The notes beneath the pieces were generated by a model that did not search any database, was not told the DNA's origin, and saw nothing but the letters and a program-made list of their open reading frames with translations. A program made the position numbers and the translations under genes. This document shows, piece by piece, positions 1-7,348 of a stretch of DNA of 21,767 nucleotides. Every line of letters starts with the position of its first letter. Position 1 is the stretch's first letter. The stretch comes from UBA3537 sp049889395 (lineage in GTDB: Bacteria; Bacteroidota; Bacteroidia; Flavobacteriales; Flavobacteriaceae), in the NCBI GenBank assembly GCA_049889395.1, contig JBMHDM010000028.1, positions 1 through 21,767 on the forward strand. Reading direction: 5' to 3'.

Positions 1-1
1 T

Positions 2-880
2 GCTCAGGATAGTACAGGATCTTTAGGGGATAGTATTACCACGACCACGCCTGATGTTCAGACGATCTACATTCGTTTGGAGAACGCTTTAACGGGCTGT
101 TATGTGATTAGCAGCATAGATTTGGTGGTTGATCCTTTACCAGTTGTTGATTTGGACGATGAGTATGTAATTTGTTCGGATTCGTTGGGAGGTGGATTAG
201 ATTATGTAGTAGTCGATCCAGGTTTATCACCAGCAGTTTATAGTTTTACCTGGCGGGATGATTTGGGTACGGTATTGAGTACGGCGCCAACTTACACCGT
301 CACATCAGGAGGGGTTTATAGTCTGGAGGTCAGTTATGTGTCATCTACTGGCTGTACAGCGCCTTTGGAGGTTTTTTCGGTTAGTGAGAGCGGTTCACCG
401 GATGTCACGGCAGAAGTAGTTACAGAGGCCTTTGCCGATACGCATGTTATTATAGCTACTGCGACAGGGACAGGTATTTATGAGTTTAGTTTGGATCAGG
501 GTCCTTGGCAGGACAGTGGAACATTTATTGGAGTTGATCCAGGGGAGCATGCAGTTAATATTCGCGATGTAAATGGCTGTGGTACAACAACTGTAGTTTT
601 GTATGTGATTGATTATCCGAATTATTTTACGCCTAATGGAGATGGGTATCATGATACTTGGAACATCTCGGCTTTGTCGGGGCAATTGGGTTCAAGGATA
701 TTTATTTTTGATCGTTATGGGAAATTATTAAAGCAAATCAGTCCAGCCGGTGAGGGTTGGGATGGGACATATAATGGTCAGCCGATGCCGACTTCAGACT
801 ATTGGTTTTTGTTAGAATACAACGATTTTACATCAGGCCAACCCAAACAGCTTAGAGCACATTTTAGCCTTAAACGGTAA
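2..880 (+). CDS. Secreted adhesin-like protein with T9SS type B C-terminal sorting domain (3' part)
   Basis: The frame is open from the left edge to a TAA at 878-880, so this is the last 292 codons of a larger gene that starts outside the window. A TTG at position 77 is in frame but is not a credible start. The upstream part looks like Ig/PKD-like extracellular repeats rich in Val, Asp, Gly, Ser and Thr. One repeat has the form YEFSLDQGPWQDSGTF followed by an IRDVNGCG motif, common in gliding-associated surface proteins. The last ~85 residues are a type B sorting domain (gliding_CHU_C family): YFTPNGDGYHDTW, then IFDRYGKLL, EGWDGTYNG, PTSDYWF and a basic end LKR. Such domains direct export through the type IX system to the cell surface. 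A PorP/SprF-family gene, the usual partner, lies downstream. The coding strand is unusually rich in G+T (81 of 120 bases at 121-240). The protein's ligand or substrate cannot be told from this fragment. Confidence 0.9.
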   Translation, partial: AQDSTGSLGDSITTTTPDVQTIYIRLENALTGCYVISSIDLVVDPLPVVDLDDEYVICSDSLGGGLDYVVVDPGLSPAVYSFTWRDDLGTVLSTAPTYTVTSGGVYSLEVSYVSSTGCTAPLEVFSVSESGSPDVTAEVVTEAFADTHVIIATATGTGIYEFSLDQGPWQDSGTFIGVDPGEHAVNIRDVNGCGTTTVVLYVIDYPNYFTPNGDGYHDTWNISALSGQLGSRIFIFDRYGKLLKQISPAGEGWDGTYNGQPMPTSDYWFLLEYNDFTSGQPKQLRAHFSLKR

Positions 881-900
881 TAAACTTAAGTTTTTATCGT

Positions 901-908
901 TATATTTG
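901..908 (+). promoter_or_regulatory. Possible -7 box upstream of the PorP/SprF-family gene
   Basis: TATATTTG matches the Bacteroidota -7 consensus TAnnTTTG exactly and sits between the adhesin stop and the orphan domain. No clear TTTG element is seen at the expected distance upstream. If active, it would transcribe the orphan domain as a long leader of the porP/sprF-like gene. It could also be chance in AT-rich DNA. Confidence 0.3.
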
Positions 909-909
909 A

Positions 910-1185
910 GATGTAATCATAGCCCCAAAATATTTTACGCCCAATGGTGATGGCTACCATGACACATGGAATATTAGTAGTTTAAAGTCGCAAGCTAACG
1001 CAAAAATTTATATATTTGACCGTTACGGTAAATTGCTTAAAATGATAACCCCAGCATCAGAAGGCTGGGATGGTACATTCAATGGGAAACCAATGCCGAC
1101 AAGTGATTATTGGTTTATTGTAGAATACCAAGATTCAGCTCAGCTGAAAAAAGAATTTCGGGCACATTTTACCTTGAAAAGATAG
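910..1185 (+). pseudogene. Orphan T9SS type B sorting domain (tail remnant of a lost gene)
   Basis: This stretch encodes a complete second type B sorting domain that belongs to no gene. Read from 910 it gives a short lead-in, then YFTPNGDGYHDTW, IFDRYGKLLK, EGWDGTFNG, PMPTSDYWF and an end RAHFTLKR with TAG at 1183-1185. An in-frame TGA at 907-909 closes the frame upstream. No ATG, GTG or TTG lies between it and the conserved motif, so it is probably not translated by itself. It is in a different frame from the gene ending at 880, so simple stop-codon readthrough cannot join them. By hand alignment about 70 % of residues match the upstream copy, yet most third codon positions differ. The two are therefore old paralogues and not a fresh duplication. 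With 881-909 this accounts for the whole gap before the PorP/SprF gene. Confidence 0.85.
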
Positions 1186-1190
1186 AATTA

Positions 1191-2195
1191 ATGAAATTAA
1201 CCAAAAAACTAATCTTTTTGAGCTTAATCACTATTTGGTGTAGTGATCTTAAAGCCCAAGAAGGCCTACCAATTTATTCAGATTACCTGACAGACAACTA
1301 TTATTTGATTCACCCCTCAATGGCTGGTGTGGCCAATTGTAACAAAGTTCGCCTAACAGGAAGACAACAATGGTTTGGTCAGGATAATGCACCAAGTTTG
1401 CAGACATTTAGTATCAACGGACGTATTGGAGAATCCTCCTCTGGAGTTGGAGCCATAGTTTTTAACGATAAAAACGGATATCATTCGCAAACAGGAGCCT
1501 ATTTGACCTATGCGCATCATTTAATGTTTTCAAGGAACACTATCGACCTAAATATGCTATCATTTGGATTGAGCGCAGGAATGATTCAATACAAATTAGA
1601 CGAAACGGCTTTTGTAGAGTTTGATCCAATCATTGCAGGTATTGAGCAAAGTGCAACAGATTTTAATGTAGATTTTGGATTCTCATATCACCTCATTAAT
1701 TTTTATGCCCATGCCACAATAAAGAATTTGCTTAAAAATGAAGGGGTTAATATCAATGAACAAGGGGTTAGTTATGATAACTTGACAACTTATTTGTTTT
1801 CCGCAGGAAATGTGTTTTCAAAATTTGGCAGTGATTGGAGTTTTGAACCTTCGGTTTTATTTTCATACAAAGATGCTACTGAAGAATCTTTTATGGATGT
1901 AAATTTCAAGGCCTATCGAGATTTTGATTTTGGAAGCGTTTATGCTGGCGTATCTTATCGAAGAAGTTTTGATGGTGCACAATATACCAATGGGAATTCC
2001 ATTAGCAGTCAAAAACTTCAATACTTTACCCCACTAGTTGGCATAGAGTACAATAACTTTATGTTTGCTTATACTTATTCCTATCAGGCAAATTCCGTTG
2101 TTTTGGATAATGGCGGTTATCACCAATTGACTCTTGGGTTTAACTTCGGATGTAGAAAAGAAAAGTATGACTGTGAGTGTCCAAGCGTCAACTGA
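1191..2195 (+). CDS. PorP/SprF family type IX secretion membrane protein
   Basis: 334 residues, in the family's usual size range. It begins with a signal peptide of about 23 residues ending LKAQ. Family hallmarks are NYYLIHPSMAGVANC near the mature N-terminus, then RQQWFG and AP, alternating beta-barrel strands through the body, and the cysteine-rich end CRKEKYDCECPSVN. PorP/SprF proteins sit in the outer membrane. The SprF type is needed for export of specific type B cargo such as SprB and is usually encoded next to that cargo, which fits the gene ending at 880. The ATG at 1191 is chosen because it starts directly at the signal peptide. A longer frame from 1110 would run antisensibly through the orphan sorting domain in another frame and add residues with no signal-peptide character. 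The stop lies 5 bases from the convergent murI stop. Which cargo it serves is inference. Confidence 0.9.
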   Translation: MKLTKKLIFLSLITIWCSDLKAQEGLPIYSDYLTDNYYLIHPSMAGVANCNKVRLTGRQQWFGQDNAPSLQTFSINGRIGESSSGVGAIVFNDKNGYHSQTGAYLTYAHHLMFSRNTIDLNMLSFGLSAGMIQYKLDETAFVEFDPIIAGIEQSATDFNVDFGFSYHLINFYAHATIKNLLKNEGVNINEQGVSYDNLTTYLFSAGNVFSKFGSDWSFEPSVLFSYKDATEESFMDVNFKAYRDFDFGSVYAGVSYRRSFDGAQYTNGNSISSQKLQYFTPLVGIEYNNFMFAYTYSYQANSVVLDNGGYHQLTLGFNFGCRKEKYDCECPSVN

Positions 2196-2200
2196 TAGTT

Positions 2201-2974
2201 TTATCCCCATAGTTTAACATCTGAAGGGTCGATTTTCAATAGATTAGCCATTACTTCTTTAGATCCATTAGTGTAGAATTCATTAGACGTATCCCCGTCG
2301 GAAGCGTTTATAAGATTATTTTCAATAAGAATATTATGAGTTTGTCGCGCTACAGCCACACCAGAATCAATTATTGTAACTTCTTTAGGGATTAATTCTT
2401 TCAAAATTGGAGTCAAAAAGTGGTAGTGAGTGCACCCTAAAACTAAACAATCAATATGTTGTTCAAGCATCGGGGTTAAGTAACTCATAAGAAGGGTTTT
2501 CATTTCATTACTATATAATTTTCCAGATTCTATGAGTTCCACAATACCATCTCCTACTTGCTCTACTACTGTCATATTTCTGGTATAACGCGCAGAGGTT
2601 TCGTGGAATAGTGAACTGCTAAGCGTACCTTTGGTAGCCAGAATTCCAATAGCATTATTTGTCGATTTTAATGCCGCAGGTTTAATAGCAGGCTCAATTC
2701 CAATAAAAGGAAGGTCATACTGGTTTCTCAAATAAGAAATAGCATTAGTAGTAGCGGTATTACAGGCTACAACTATGATTTTTGCTCCATTCTCAATGAG
2801 CCATTCTGTGTTGGCAATAGCCCGAAGTCGTATAAATTCCTCTCCTTTAGGACCATAAGGAGCATGTTTTGAATCTGAAATATAAACTGTTGATTCTTTT
2901 GGCATTAGACCATTAATCTCTCTCCAAATGGAGAGACCCCCAGCGCCAGAGTCAAAGATACCTATAGGATTCAT
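2201..2974 (-). CDS. murI: Glutamate racemase
   Basis: Converts L-glutamate to D-glutamate for peptidoglycan in the cytoplasm, without a cofactor. The protein is 257 residues, normal for the family. It has the N-terminal FDSGAGGLS (Asp8 and Ser9) and the two catalytic cysteines, Cys71 in VVACNTATTNA and Cys181 in VLGCTHYHFL. The start is placed at the ATG at 2974, just before the family's NPIGIFDSG opening. An ATG two codons earlier at 2980 is equally possible. The longer frame reaching 3007 would begin inside the terminator hairpin of the preceding ompH gene and is rejected. A TATTTTTG box at 2993-2986 (minus strand) lies so close that the message would be leaderless or nearly so. It converges with the PorP/SprF gene. 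Confidence 0.95.
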   Translation of the reverse strand: MNPIGIFDSGAGGLSIWREINGLMPKESTVYISDSKHAPYGPKGEEFIRLRAIANTEWLIENGAKIIVVACNTATTNAISYLRNQYDLPFIGIEPAIKPAALKSTNNAIGILATKGTLSSSLFHETSARYTRNMTVVEQVGDGIVELIESGKLYSNEMKTLLMSYLTPMLEQHIDCLVLGCTHYHFLTPILKELIPKEVTIIDSGVAVARQTHNILIENNLINASDGDTSNEFYTNGSKEVMANLLKIDPSDVKLWG

Positions 2975-2985
2975 TCTCATAGTTA

Positions 2986-2993
2986 CAAAAATA
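2986..2993 (-). promoter_or_regulatory. Candidate murI -7 box within the ompH terminator U-tract
   Basis: Read on the minus strand, TATTTTTG fits TAnnTTTG exactly and ends 5 or 11 bases before the possible murI starts. It lies in the T-rich run immediately after the hairpin at 3020-2996, so one stretch may end one transcript and start the next. A -33 element would have to fall inside the hairpin and is not clear. Confidence 0.45.
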
Positions 2994-2995
2994 AA

Positions 2996-3020
2996 AAAGC
3001 TACTCACATGGAGTAGCTTT
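2996..3020 (-). terminator. Rho-independent terminator after the OmpH operon
   Basis: AAAGCTACTC and GAGTAGCTTT form a perfect 10-bp stem around a 5-base loop. On the minus strand a run of T (TTTTTTATTTTTG) follows. It lies 24 bases after the stop of the ompH gene at 3045, so it most likely ends the long envelope operon before murI. Confidence 0.85.
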
Positions 3021-3044
3021 AATTAAGTTATTTTATGTGCGAGT

Positions 3045-3554
3045 TTAGAAACCTAGCTCAGACTTGACATCAGCTAAAAGATTTTTACCGTTTGCCATTA
3101 TAACACCTTGTCCTTGAGAGGAATCCAAAATATAGTCAAAACCTTGAGCATTACCCACTTTTAAAATAGCATTTTTAGCTTTTTCTGTAATAGGCTTCAA
3201 CAATTCCAACTCTTTCTTTTGAAGATCTTGTTGTGCTTGTGCTTGATACTGTCTAATGCTCTGCTCCATACTTTGAACTTCCTGTAGACGTTTTCCGTTT
3301 TCCTCGTCTGTTTTGGTAGATGATTCAGCATCATATTGCTTTATCTTATTTTGAAGCTCAGTAGCCATTGCTTGAATATCAGTTTCGTAAGTTTTGGCTA
3401 ATTTCTCAAGTTCTGATTTAGCACTTTTCATTTCTGGCATTGATTCTACTAATTCTTGAGTATCGATATGAGCGACTTTGGATTGTGCTTGAGTAGAAAT
3501 ACCACCAGCTAAAATAAATGTTGCTATAAGGAGTAATTGTTTAAATTGTTTCAT
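3045..3554 (-). CDS. ompH: OmpH/Skp-family periplasmic chaperone
   Basis: 169 residues, the usual Skp size. The signal peptide ends ISTQAQ (about residue 24), followed by the family opening SKVAHIDTQELVESMPE. A long charged helical region (about 55-120), rich in Gln, Lys and Glu, would form the coiled-coil tentacles. The C-terminal part contains GFDYILDSS and returns to the small beta core. Skp-like trimers hold unfolded outer-membrane proteins in the periplasm and hand them to BamA, whose gene lies upstream on the same strand. It follows the larger ompH-like gene after a 19-base gap with no promoter visible, so the two are probably cotranscribed. A strong terminator follows. Confidence 0.92.
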   Translation of the reverse strand: MKQFKQLLLIATFILAGGISTQAQSKVAHIDTQELVESMPEMKSAKSELEKLAKTYETDIQAMATELQNKIKQYDAESSTKTDEENGKRLQEVQSMEQSIRQYQAQAQQDLQKKELELLKPITEKAKNAILKVGNAQGFDYILDSSQGQGVIMANGKNLLADVKSELGF

Positions 3555-3573
3555 TTTTAGATATAATTAAATT

Positions 3574-4626
3574 TTACTTTTTATTGTTTTTTATACTATC
3601 CTTTTTGCGTTTTATAGCTTCTAGTCTTGCTTTACGCTCCGCTAAAATACGCTTTTTCTTTTCTTCCAAAGCTTTTGCTCGTACTTCTTTAGGGCTAAGA
3701 TTCGATTCTTTTTTTTGTTCTGTGTCTTTAGTTTCATTTTCCTTAGTTGAATCTATCGACTTTGGCTCTTTTTCTGCCTCTTTTTTGATTGATGATGATT
3801 GATTTTTTCGAGCTTCAGTTTTTTGAGCTTTCTCTGCTTTAGCTTTTTCTCTAGCCTCCTGTATTTTCCGCTTCTTTTCTTCGACTTCCTTTTTCCGAGC
3901 CGCTTTTTTGGCTTCTAATTCTTCTTTACGCTTGGCTATGGCTTCAGCGCGCTTTGCGTTGCGCTCATCAATTAATCGCTGTCGCTCGTCTTTGTCAGAA
4001 TCAACTTCGACGATATTGTCTTCTTTTTCAGCAGCCTTGCGATCTTTTCTGTTTTTTATTTGTTCACGCTCAGCACTTCTATTTATGGTTCTCAAAACTT
4101 GTTCACTAATATCATATCGATCGGCAGAATATAGCATTACGACATCAGCTGATTTGTCAAAAATGAAATCAAATTTTTTGGCATTTGCGATGTCTTGAAC
4201 TGCGGCAAAAATCTGGTCTTGAATGGGTTGTATAAGTTGTGTTTTTTGAATCACTAGATCACCATTAGGACCAAATCTCTTTTGTTGATAATCCAAAATA
4301 TCATTTTCGATAATTTGAAGGTCTTCTTCTCGTTCCTTAAGGAGTTCTGCAGTAAGGAGAACGCGTTCGGTATTAAGTTGATTTTTTAGATTATCCAATT
4401 CTGCATAGCGTCGATCTACTTCTGTTTTCCATTGCCCGACTTTAGCATTTAGTTGACTTTGGGCTGTTTGATATTCTTTTACATTTTCCAGAATGTATTC
4501 CGTGTCTATGTAAGCAATACGAGCACCTCGTTGTGCATGAGCATTGTAGAGTGATAGTAAAGCTACGAACACCAAGACAGTCTTACGATTTAAGGGTTTA
4601 AATAAAAAATGAAACATAAAATACAT
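3574..4626 (-). CDS. ompH: OmpH/Skp-family protein with long charged C-terminal tail
   Basis: 350 residues, about twice a normal Skp. The first 32 residues are a signal peptide ending NAHAQ. Residues 34-180 are the OmpH/Skp domain, opening ARIAYIDTEYILENV, with a helical middle and KKFDFIFDKSADVVMLY near its end. Residues ~183-350 are an extra tail made almost only of Lys, Glu, Ala, Arg, Asp and Ser in heptad-like runs such as AKRKEELEAKKAARKKEVEE. The tail is probably a long helix or a disordered polyampholyte. Its role is not evident; peptidoglycan or membrane contact is possible. The gene lies between bamA (103-base gap) and the second ompH (19-base gap), which supports a role with the BAM machine. 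An ATG at 4617 is an alternative start that would still leave a good signal peptide. Confidence 0.88.
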   Translation of the reverse strand: MYFMFHFLFKPLNRKTVLVFVALLSLYNAHAQRGARIAYIDTEYILENVKEYQTAQSQLNAKVGQWKTEVDRRYAELDNLKNQLNTERVLLTAELLKEREEDLQIIENDILDYQQKRFGPNGDLVIQKTQLIQPIQDQIFAAVQDIANAKKFDFIFDKSADVVMLYSADRYDISEQVLRTINRSAEREQIKNRKDRKAAEKEDNIVEVDSDKDERQRLIDERNAKRAEAIAKRKEELEAKKAARKKEVEEKKRKIQEAREKAKAEKAQKTEARKNQSSSIKKEAEKEPKSIDSTKENETKDTEQKKESNLSPKEVRAKALEEKKKRILAERKARLEAIKRKKDSIKNNKK

Positions 4627-4729
4627 TACGACAATGGTTTCGATTTTTCGAATTAGGTGCTCAAAATAACGAAATTAATTTTAAAATATTATATAATCAA
4701 GGGTTCAATTGAAATTACTGTGTCAAAAT

Positions 4730-7348
4730 TTAAAACTGCTGACCCAGAATAAAATGTGTTTCCCAACCATTTTTTCGAGCTTCACCCGGGATGGGGTCAA
4801 ATCCATGACCAAAATCTATACCCAATAGCCCAAAGGCAGGCATAAAGAGTCTTATTCCGAGTCCTGCAGAGCGATTGATATTGAAAGGATTAAAATCTTT
4901 AAAGCTATTATATGAGGCCCCACCTTCCAAAAAGGCTAATGCAAATATCTTGGTTTGACCTTTTAGAGTTATAGGATGTCTTAATTCCAGCGAAAATTTA
5001 TTGTAAATGCTACCACCATCTTGATCAGATAGGGTTTGATTTGGGTACCCTCTCAACGCTACCGCCTCTCGGCCATCCAATCTGTAGGCGGTCATTCCAT
5101 CCCCACCCAGAAAGAATCGCTCAAATGGAATAATTCCTCTATCATTATTGTAAGCACCTAGAAATCCAAATTCAAATCTAGGGCGCAAAATGAGTTTACC
5201 TTTGATTCTAGTATACCAATCTCCAGAAAATTTGATTTTATAAAATTCCAACCACTTATAACGCTCTTGATCGATTTCACTCACTCTTTCACTGGCTTCG
5301 TTTCTTTCTGCAATATCGTCGTCGTCGGTACTGTTGCTTAATTCCCTTATGCGTTCGACGGTTTCATCTCGTTCGTTTTTTAAAGCAGTATAATCTACCC
5401 CGTTAACTGCGGAGTAAGGGAATGTGAATTTTGCTGATAAACTGAAATTTGATCCACCCTCAGGATAAATGGGGTCATTGAAGGTGTTGTTACGGCTCAA
5501 ACCCACTGTATACGCTAAATTGTTTGAACTACCATTTCCAAAAGTAAATAGACCTGTATTGTAGTTATTCAGATCATAAAATTGATATTGTAAACTGTGT
5601 GATAGCATAAAGTAATCGTCTGGCACATTGAGTCTCTTTGCAATTCCAACTGTAATTCCTGTTATGTTGAAACTGCGACTTCGGTCTGCAGATCGAGTGG
5701 CTCTATTGAATAAAAATTGCTTGGTCTGGGACAAGGAGGTTGAAAATTGAACAGGCTTTTTGCCACCTAACCATGGTTCAGAAAATGAAAAACTATAGGT
5801 TTGGAAAAATTGACTGGCTTGAAGTCTTAAAGACAAACTTTGACCATCACCCATCGGAAATGGCGTGTAGGCTTTTTTGTTAAAGAGATCTTTGGCCGCA
5901 AAGTTATTAAATGATAAGCCTAAAGTCCCGATAAATCCACCCCCGCCATAACCGCCTTGAAGTTCAATTTGGCTAGAACCTTTTTCGACGACACTGTATT
6001 CTATATCTAAAGTGCCATCATTAGGGTTAACATTTTTTAAATCAGGAGAAATTTCTTGAGCATCAAAAAATCCAAGTTGCCCCAATTCTCTTATTGTTCT
6101 TACAACGTCGCTTTTACTGTATAGCTGTCCGGGTCTTGTTCGTAATTCTCTGTAGGCCACATGATCATTAGTTTTATTATTACCTTTTACAGAGATGTGA
6201 TTAAAATAGGCTGGTTTACCTTCCGTAATACGTATTTCCATATCAATGATATTCCCATCTGCACTAACTTCGACGGGGGTAATAGTCGAAAACAAATAAC
6301 CATTGTTTTGATATAAGTTGGTTAAATCAAAAGCGTCTGGATCTGAACTATCTGCAATACGTTTTTCCAATTCAACTCCATTATAGGTGTCTCCCTCCTT
6401 GATTTTTAGGACTTGATTGAGTTGTTCGTCTGAATAAATGGTATTGCCCAAAAAATTTATTTTGCCGTAGGTGTACTTTTCTCCTTCTTCAACAGTAATT
6501 TTTAAACTGATACTTCCATCTTTGTTGGAAATCATGGAATCTGAAATGATCCGCGCGTCTCGGTATCCTTTTTCTTTTAATTTATCTACAACGCTGTTCA
6601 AGTCCTCTCTAAAATCTGCTTCAATGTATTTTGAACGCTTAAAAATTCGAATAGGGTTTCGTTGTTTGGTGTTTTTCATCGCTTTCCGCAAGCGTCTCCC
6701 ACTTAACTTGTCATTTCCTATAAAGTCAATTGATTTTATTTTTACTTTATTACCCTTGTCAATTCTGATATTCATATTGACTCTAGATTTTTCAATGGAG
6801 TCAATAACTTTGGTTGTTGTAATTATTGTTTTGGCTTTCAAATAACCTTCCTTTCGGTACTTGCTTTCAAGATAGTTTTTGGTGGTGGTGATAAGGTTTT
6901 CTGTAACTTTAATGCCTGGAGTTAGCTTGTTTTCATCAATAATGCCACTAAACTTCCCTTTTTTAACTCCCGAGATTTTAACGTCTTTCAGTTCTGGCAA
7001 ATCATCCAATTGTATTTGCAGATAAATATCCTTGTCTTCAATCTTTTGAATGAATACGTCTATATTGTTGAATAAGTTAGAATCCCATAGTTTTTTTATG
7101 GCATTGCTAATTTTAGTCCCACCTGGAATGGTTACGGTTTCCCCTTTTTTAAACCCAGAGTAAGTGACAATAGTTTCTGCACCATATACAGTTTCACCCT
7201 TCACAGAAATTTCTTTAATGGTGTATTCTTTTCTATTGGAAGTATCTAAAATTTGACCATATATCGGAGTGCTTAGGAGCAAAAGACAGGTCAAAGAGAT
7301 TATCTGTTTGAGGGTATATTTAAATAAGTTGTTCACTTGTTTTTCCAA
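4730..7348 (-). CDS. bamA: Outer membrane protein assembly factor BamA
   Basis: Central subunit of the BAM machine that folds beta-barrel proteins into the outer membrane. About 872 residues. A signal peptide ends STPIYGQ (about residue 32). Roughly residues 40-430 form POTRA repeats, recognisable from patterns such as ISVKGETVYGAETI and HISVKGNNKTNDHVAYRELRTRPG. A C-terminal barrel begins near IELQGGYGGGGFIG and ends in the aromatic GQQF, a BAM recognition signal. A charged stretch around residues 655-697 (TVERIRELSNSTDDDDIAER) interrupts the barrel and is probably a loop. The start is uncertain: no ATG precedes the signal peptide. The frame offers TTG at 7348 or GTG at 7336, both inside the end of uppS, so the two genes overlap and are likely translationally coupled. 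Confidence 0.95.
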   Translation of the reverse strand: MEKQVNNLFKYTLKQIISLTCLLLLSTPIYGQILDTSNRKEYTIKEISVKGETVYGAETIVTYSGFKKGETVTIPGGTKISNAIKKLWDSNLFNNIDVFIQKIEDKDIYLQIQLDDLPELKDVKISGVKKGKFSGIIDENKLTPGIKVTENLITTTKNYLESKYRKEGYLKAKTIITTTKVIDSIEKSRVNMNIRIDKGNKVKIKSIDFIGNDKLSGRRLRKAMKNTKQRNPIRIFKRSKYIEADFREDLNSVVDKLKEKGYRDARIISDSMISNKDGSISLKITVEEGEKYTYGKINFLGNTIYSDEQLNQVLKIKEGDTYNGVELEKRIADSSDPDAFDLTNLYQNNGYLFSTITPVEVSADGNIIDMEIRITEGKPAYFNHISVKGNNKTNDHVAYRELRTRPGQLYSKSDVVRTIRELGQLGFFDAQEISPDLKNVNPNDGTLDIEYSVVEKGSSQIELQGGYGGGGFIGTLGLSFNNFAAKDLFNKKAYTPFPMGDGQSLSLRLQASQFFQTYSFSFSEPWLGGKKPVQFSTSLSQTKQFLFNRATRSADRSRSFNITGITVGIAKRLNVPDDYFMLSHSLQYQFYDLNNYNTGLFTFGNGSSNNLAYTVGLSRNNTFNDPIYPEGGSNFSLSAKFTFPYSAVNGVDYTALKNERDETVERIRELSNSTDDDDIAERNEASERVSEIDQERYKWLEFYKIKFSGDWYTRIKGKLILRPRFEFGFLGAYNNDRGIIPFERFFLGGDGMTAYRLDGREAVALRGYPNQTLSDQDGGSIYNKFSLELRHPITLKGQTKIFALAFLEGGASYNSFKDFNPFNINRSAGLGIRLFMPAFGLLGIDFGHGFDPIPGEARKNGWETHFILGQQF

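Noticed and set aside
880..1185. Readthrough or single frameshift joining the adhesin to the orphan domain
   Set aside because: The two are in different frames, a TGA at 907-909 blocks the orphan frame, and the adhesin already ends in a complete sorting domain.
1110..1190. Longer start for the PorP/SprF-family gene
   Set aside because: The added residues come from reading the orphan sorting domain in the wrong frame and would hide the signal peptide that begins at the ATG at 1191.
2193..2216. Possible bidirectional terminator between the PorP/SprF gene and murI
   Set aside because: Only short imperfect pairing is present and there is no T-run typical of an intrinsic terminator.
2975..3007. 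Longer MurI N-terminus
   Set aside because: It would start inside the ompH terminator hairpin and adds residues before the conserved family opening.
3584..4198. Plus-strand open frames opposite the long ompH-like gene
   Set aside because: They are Ser/Phe/Leu-rich shadows of the Lys/Glu/Ala/Arg-rich tail with no family features.
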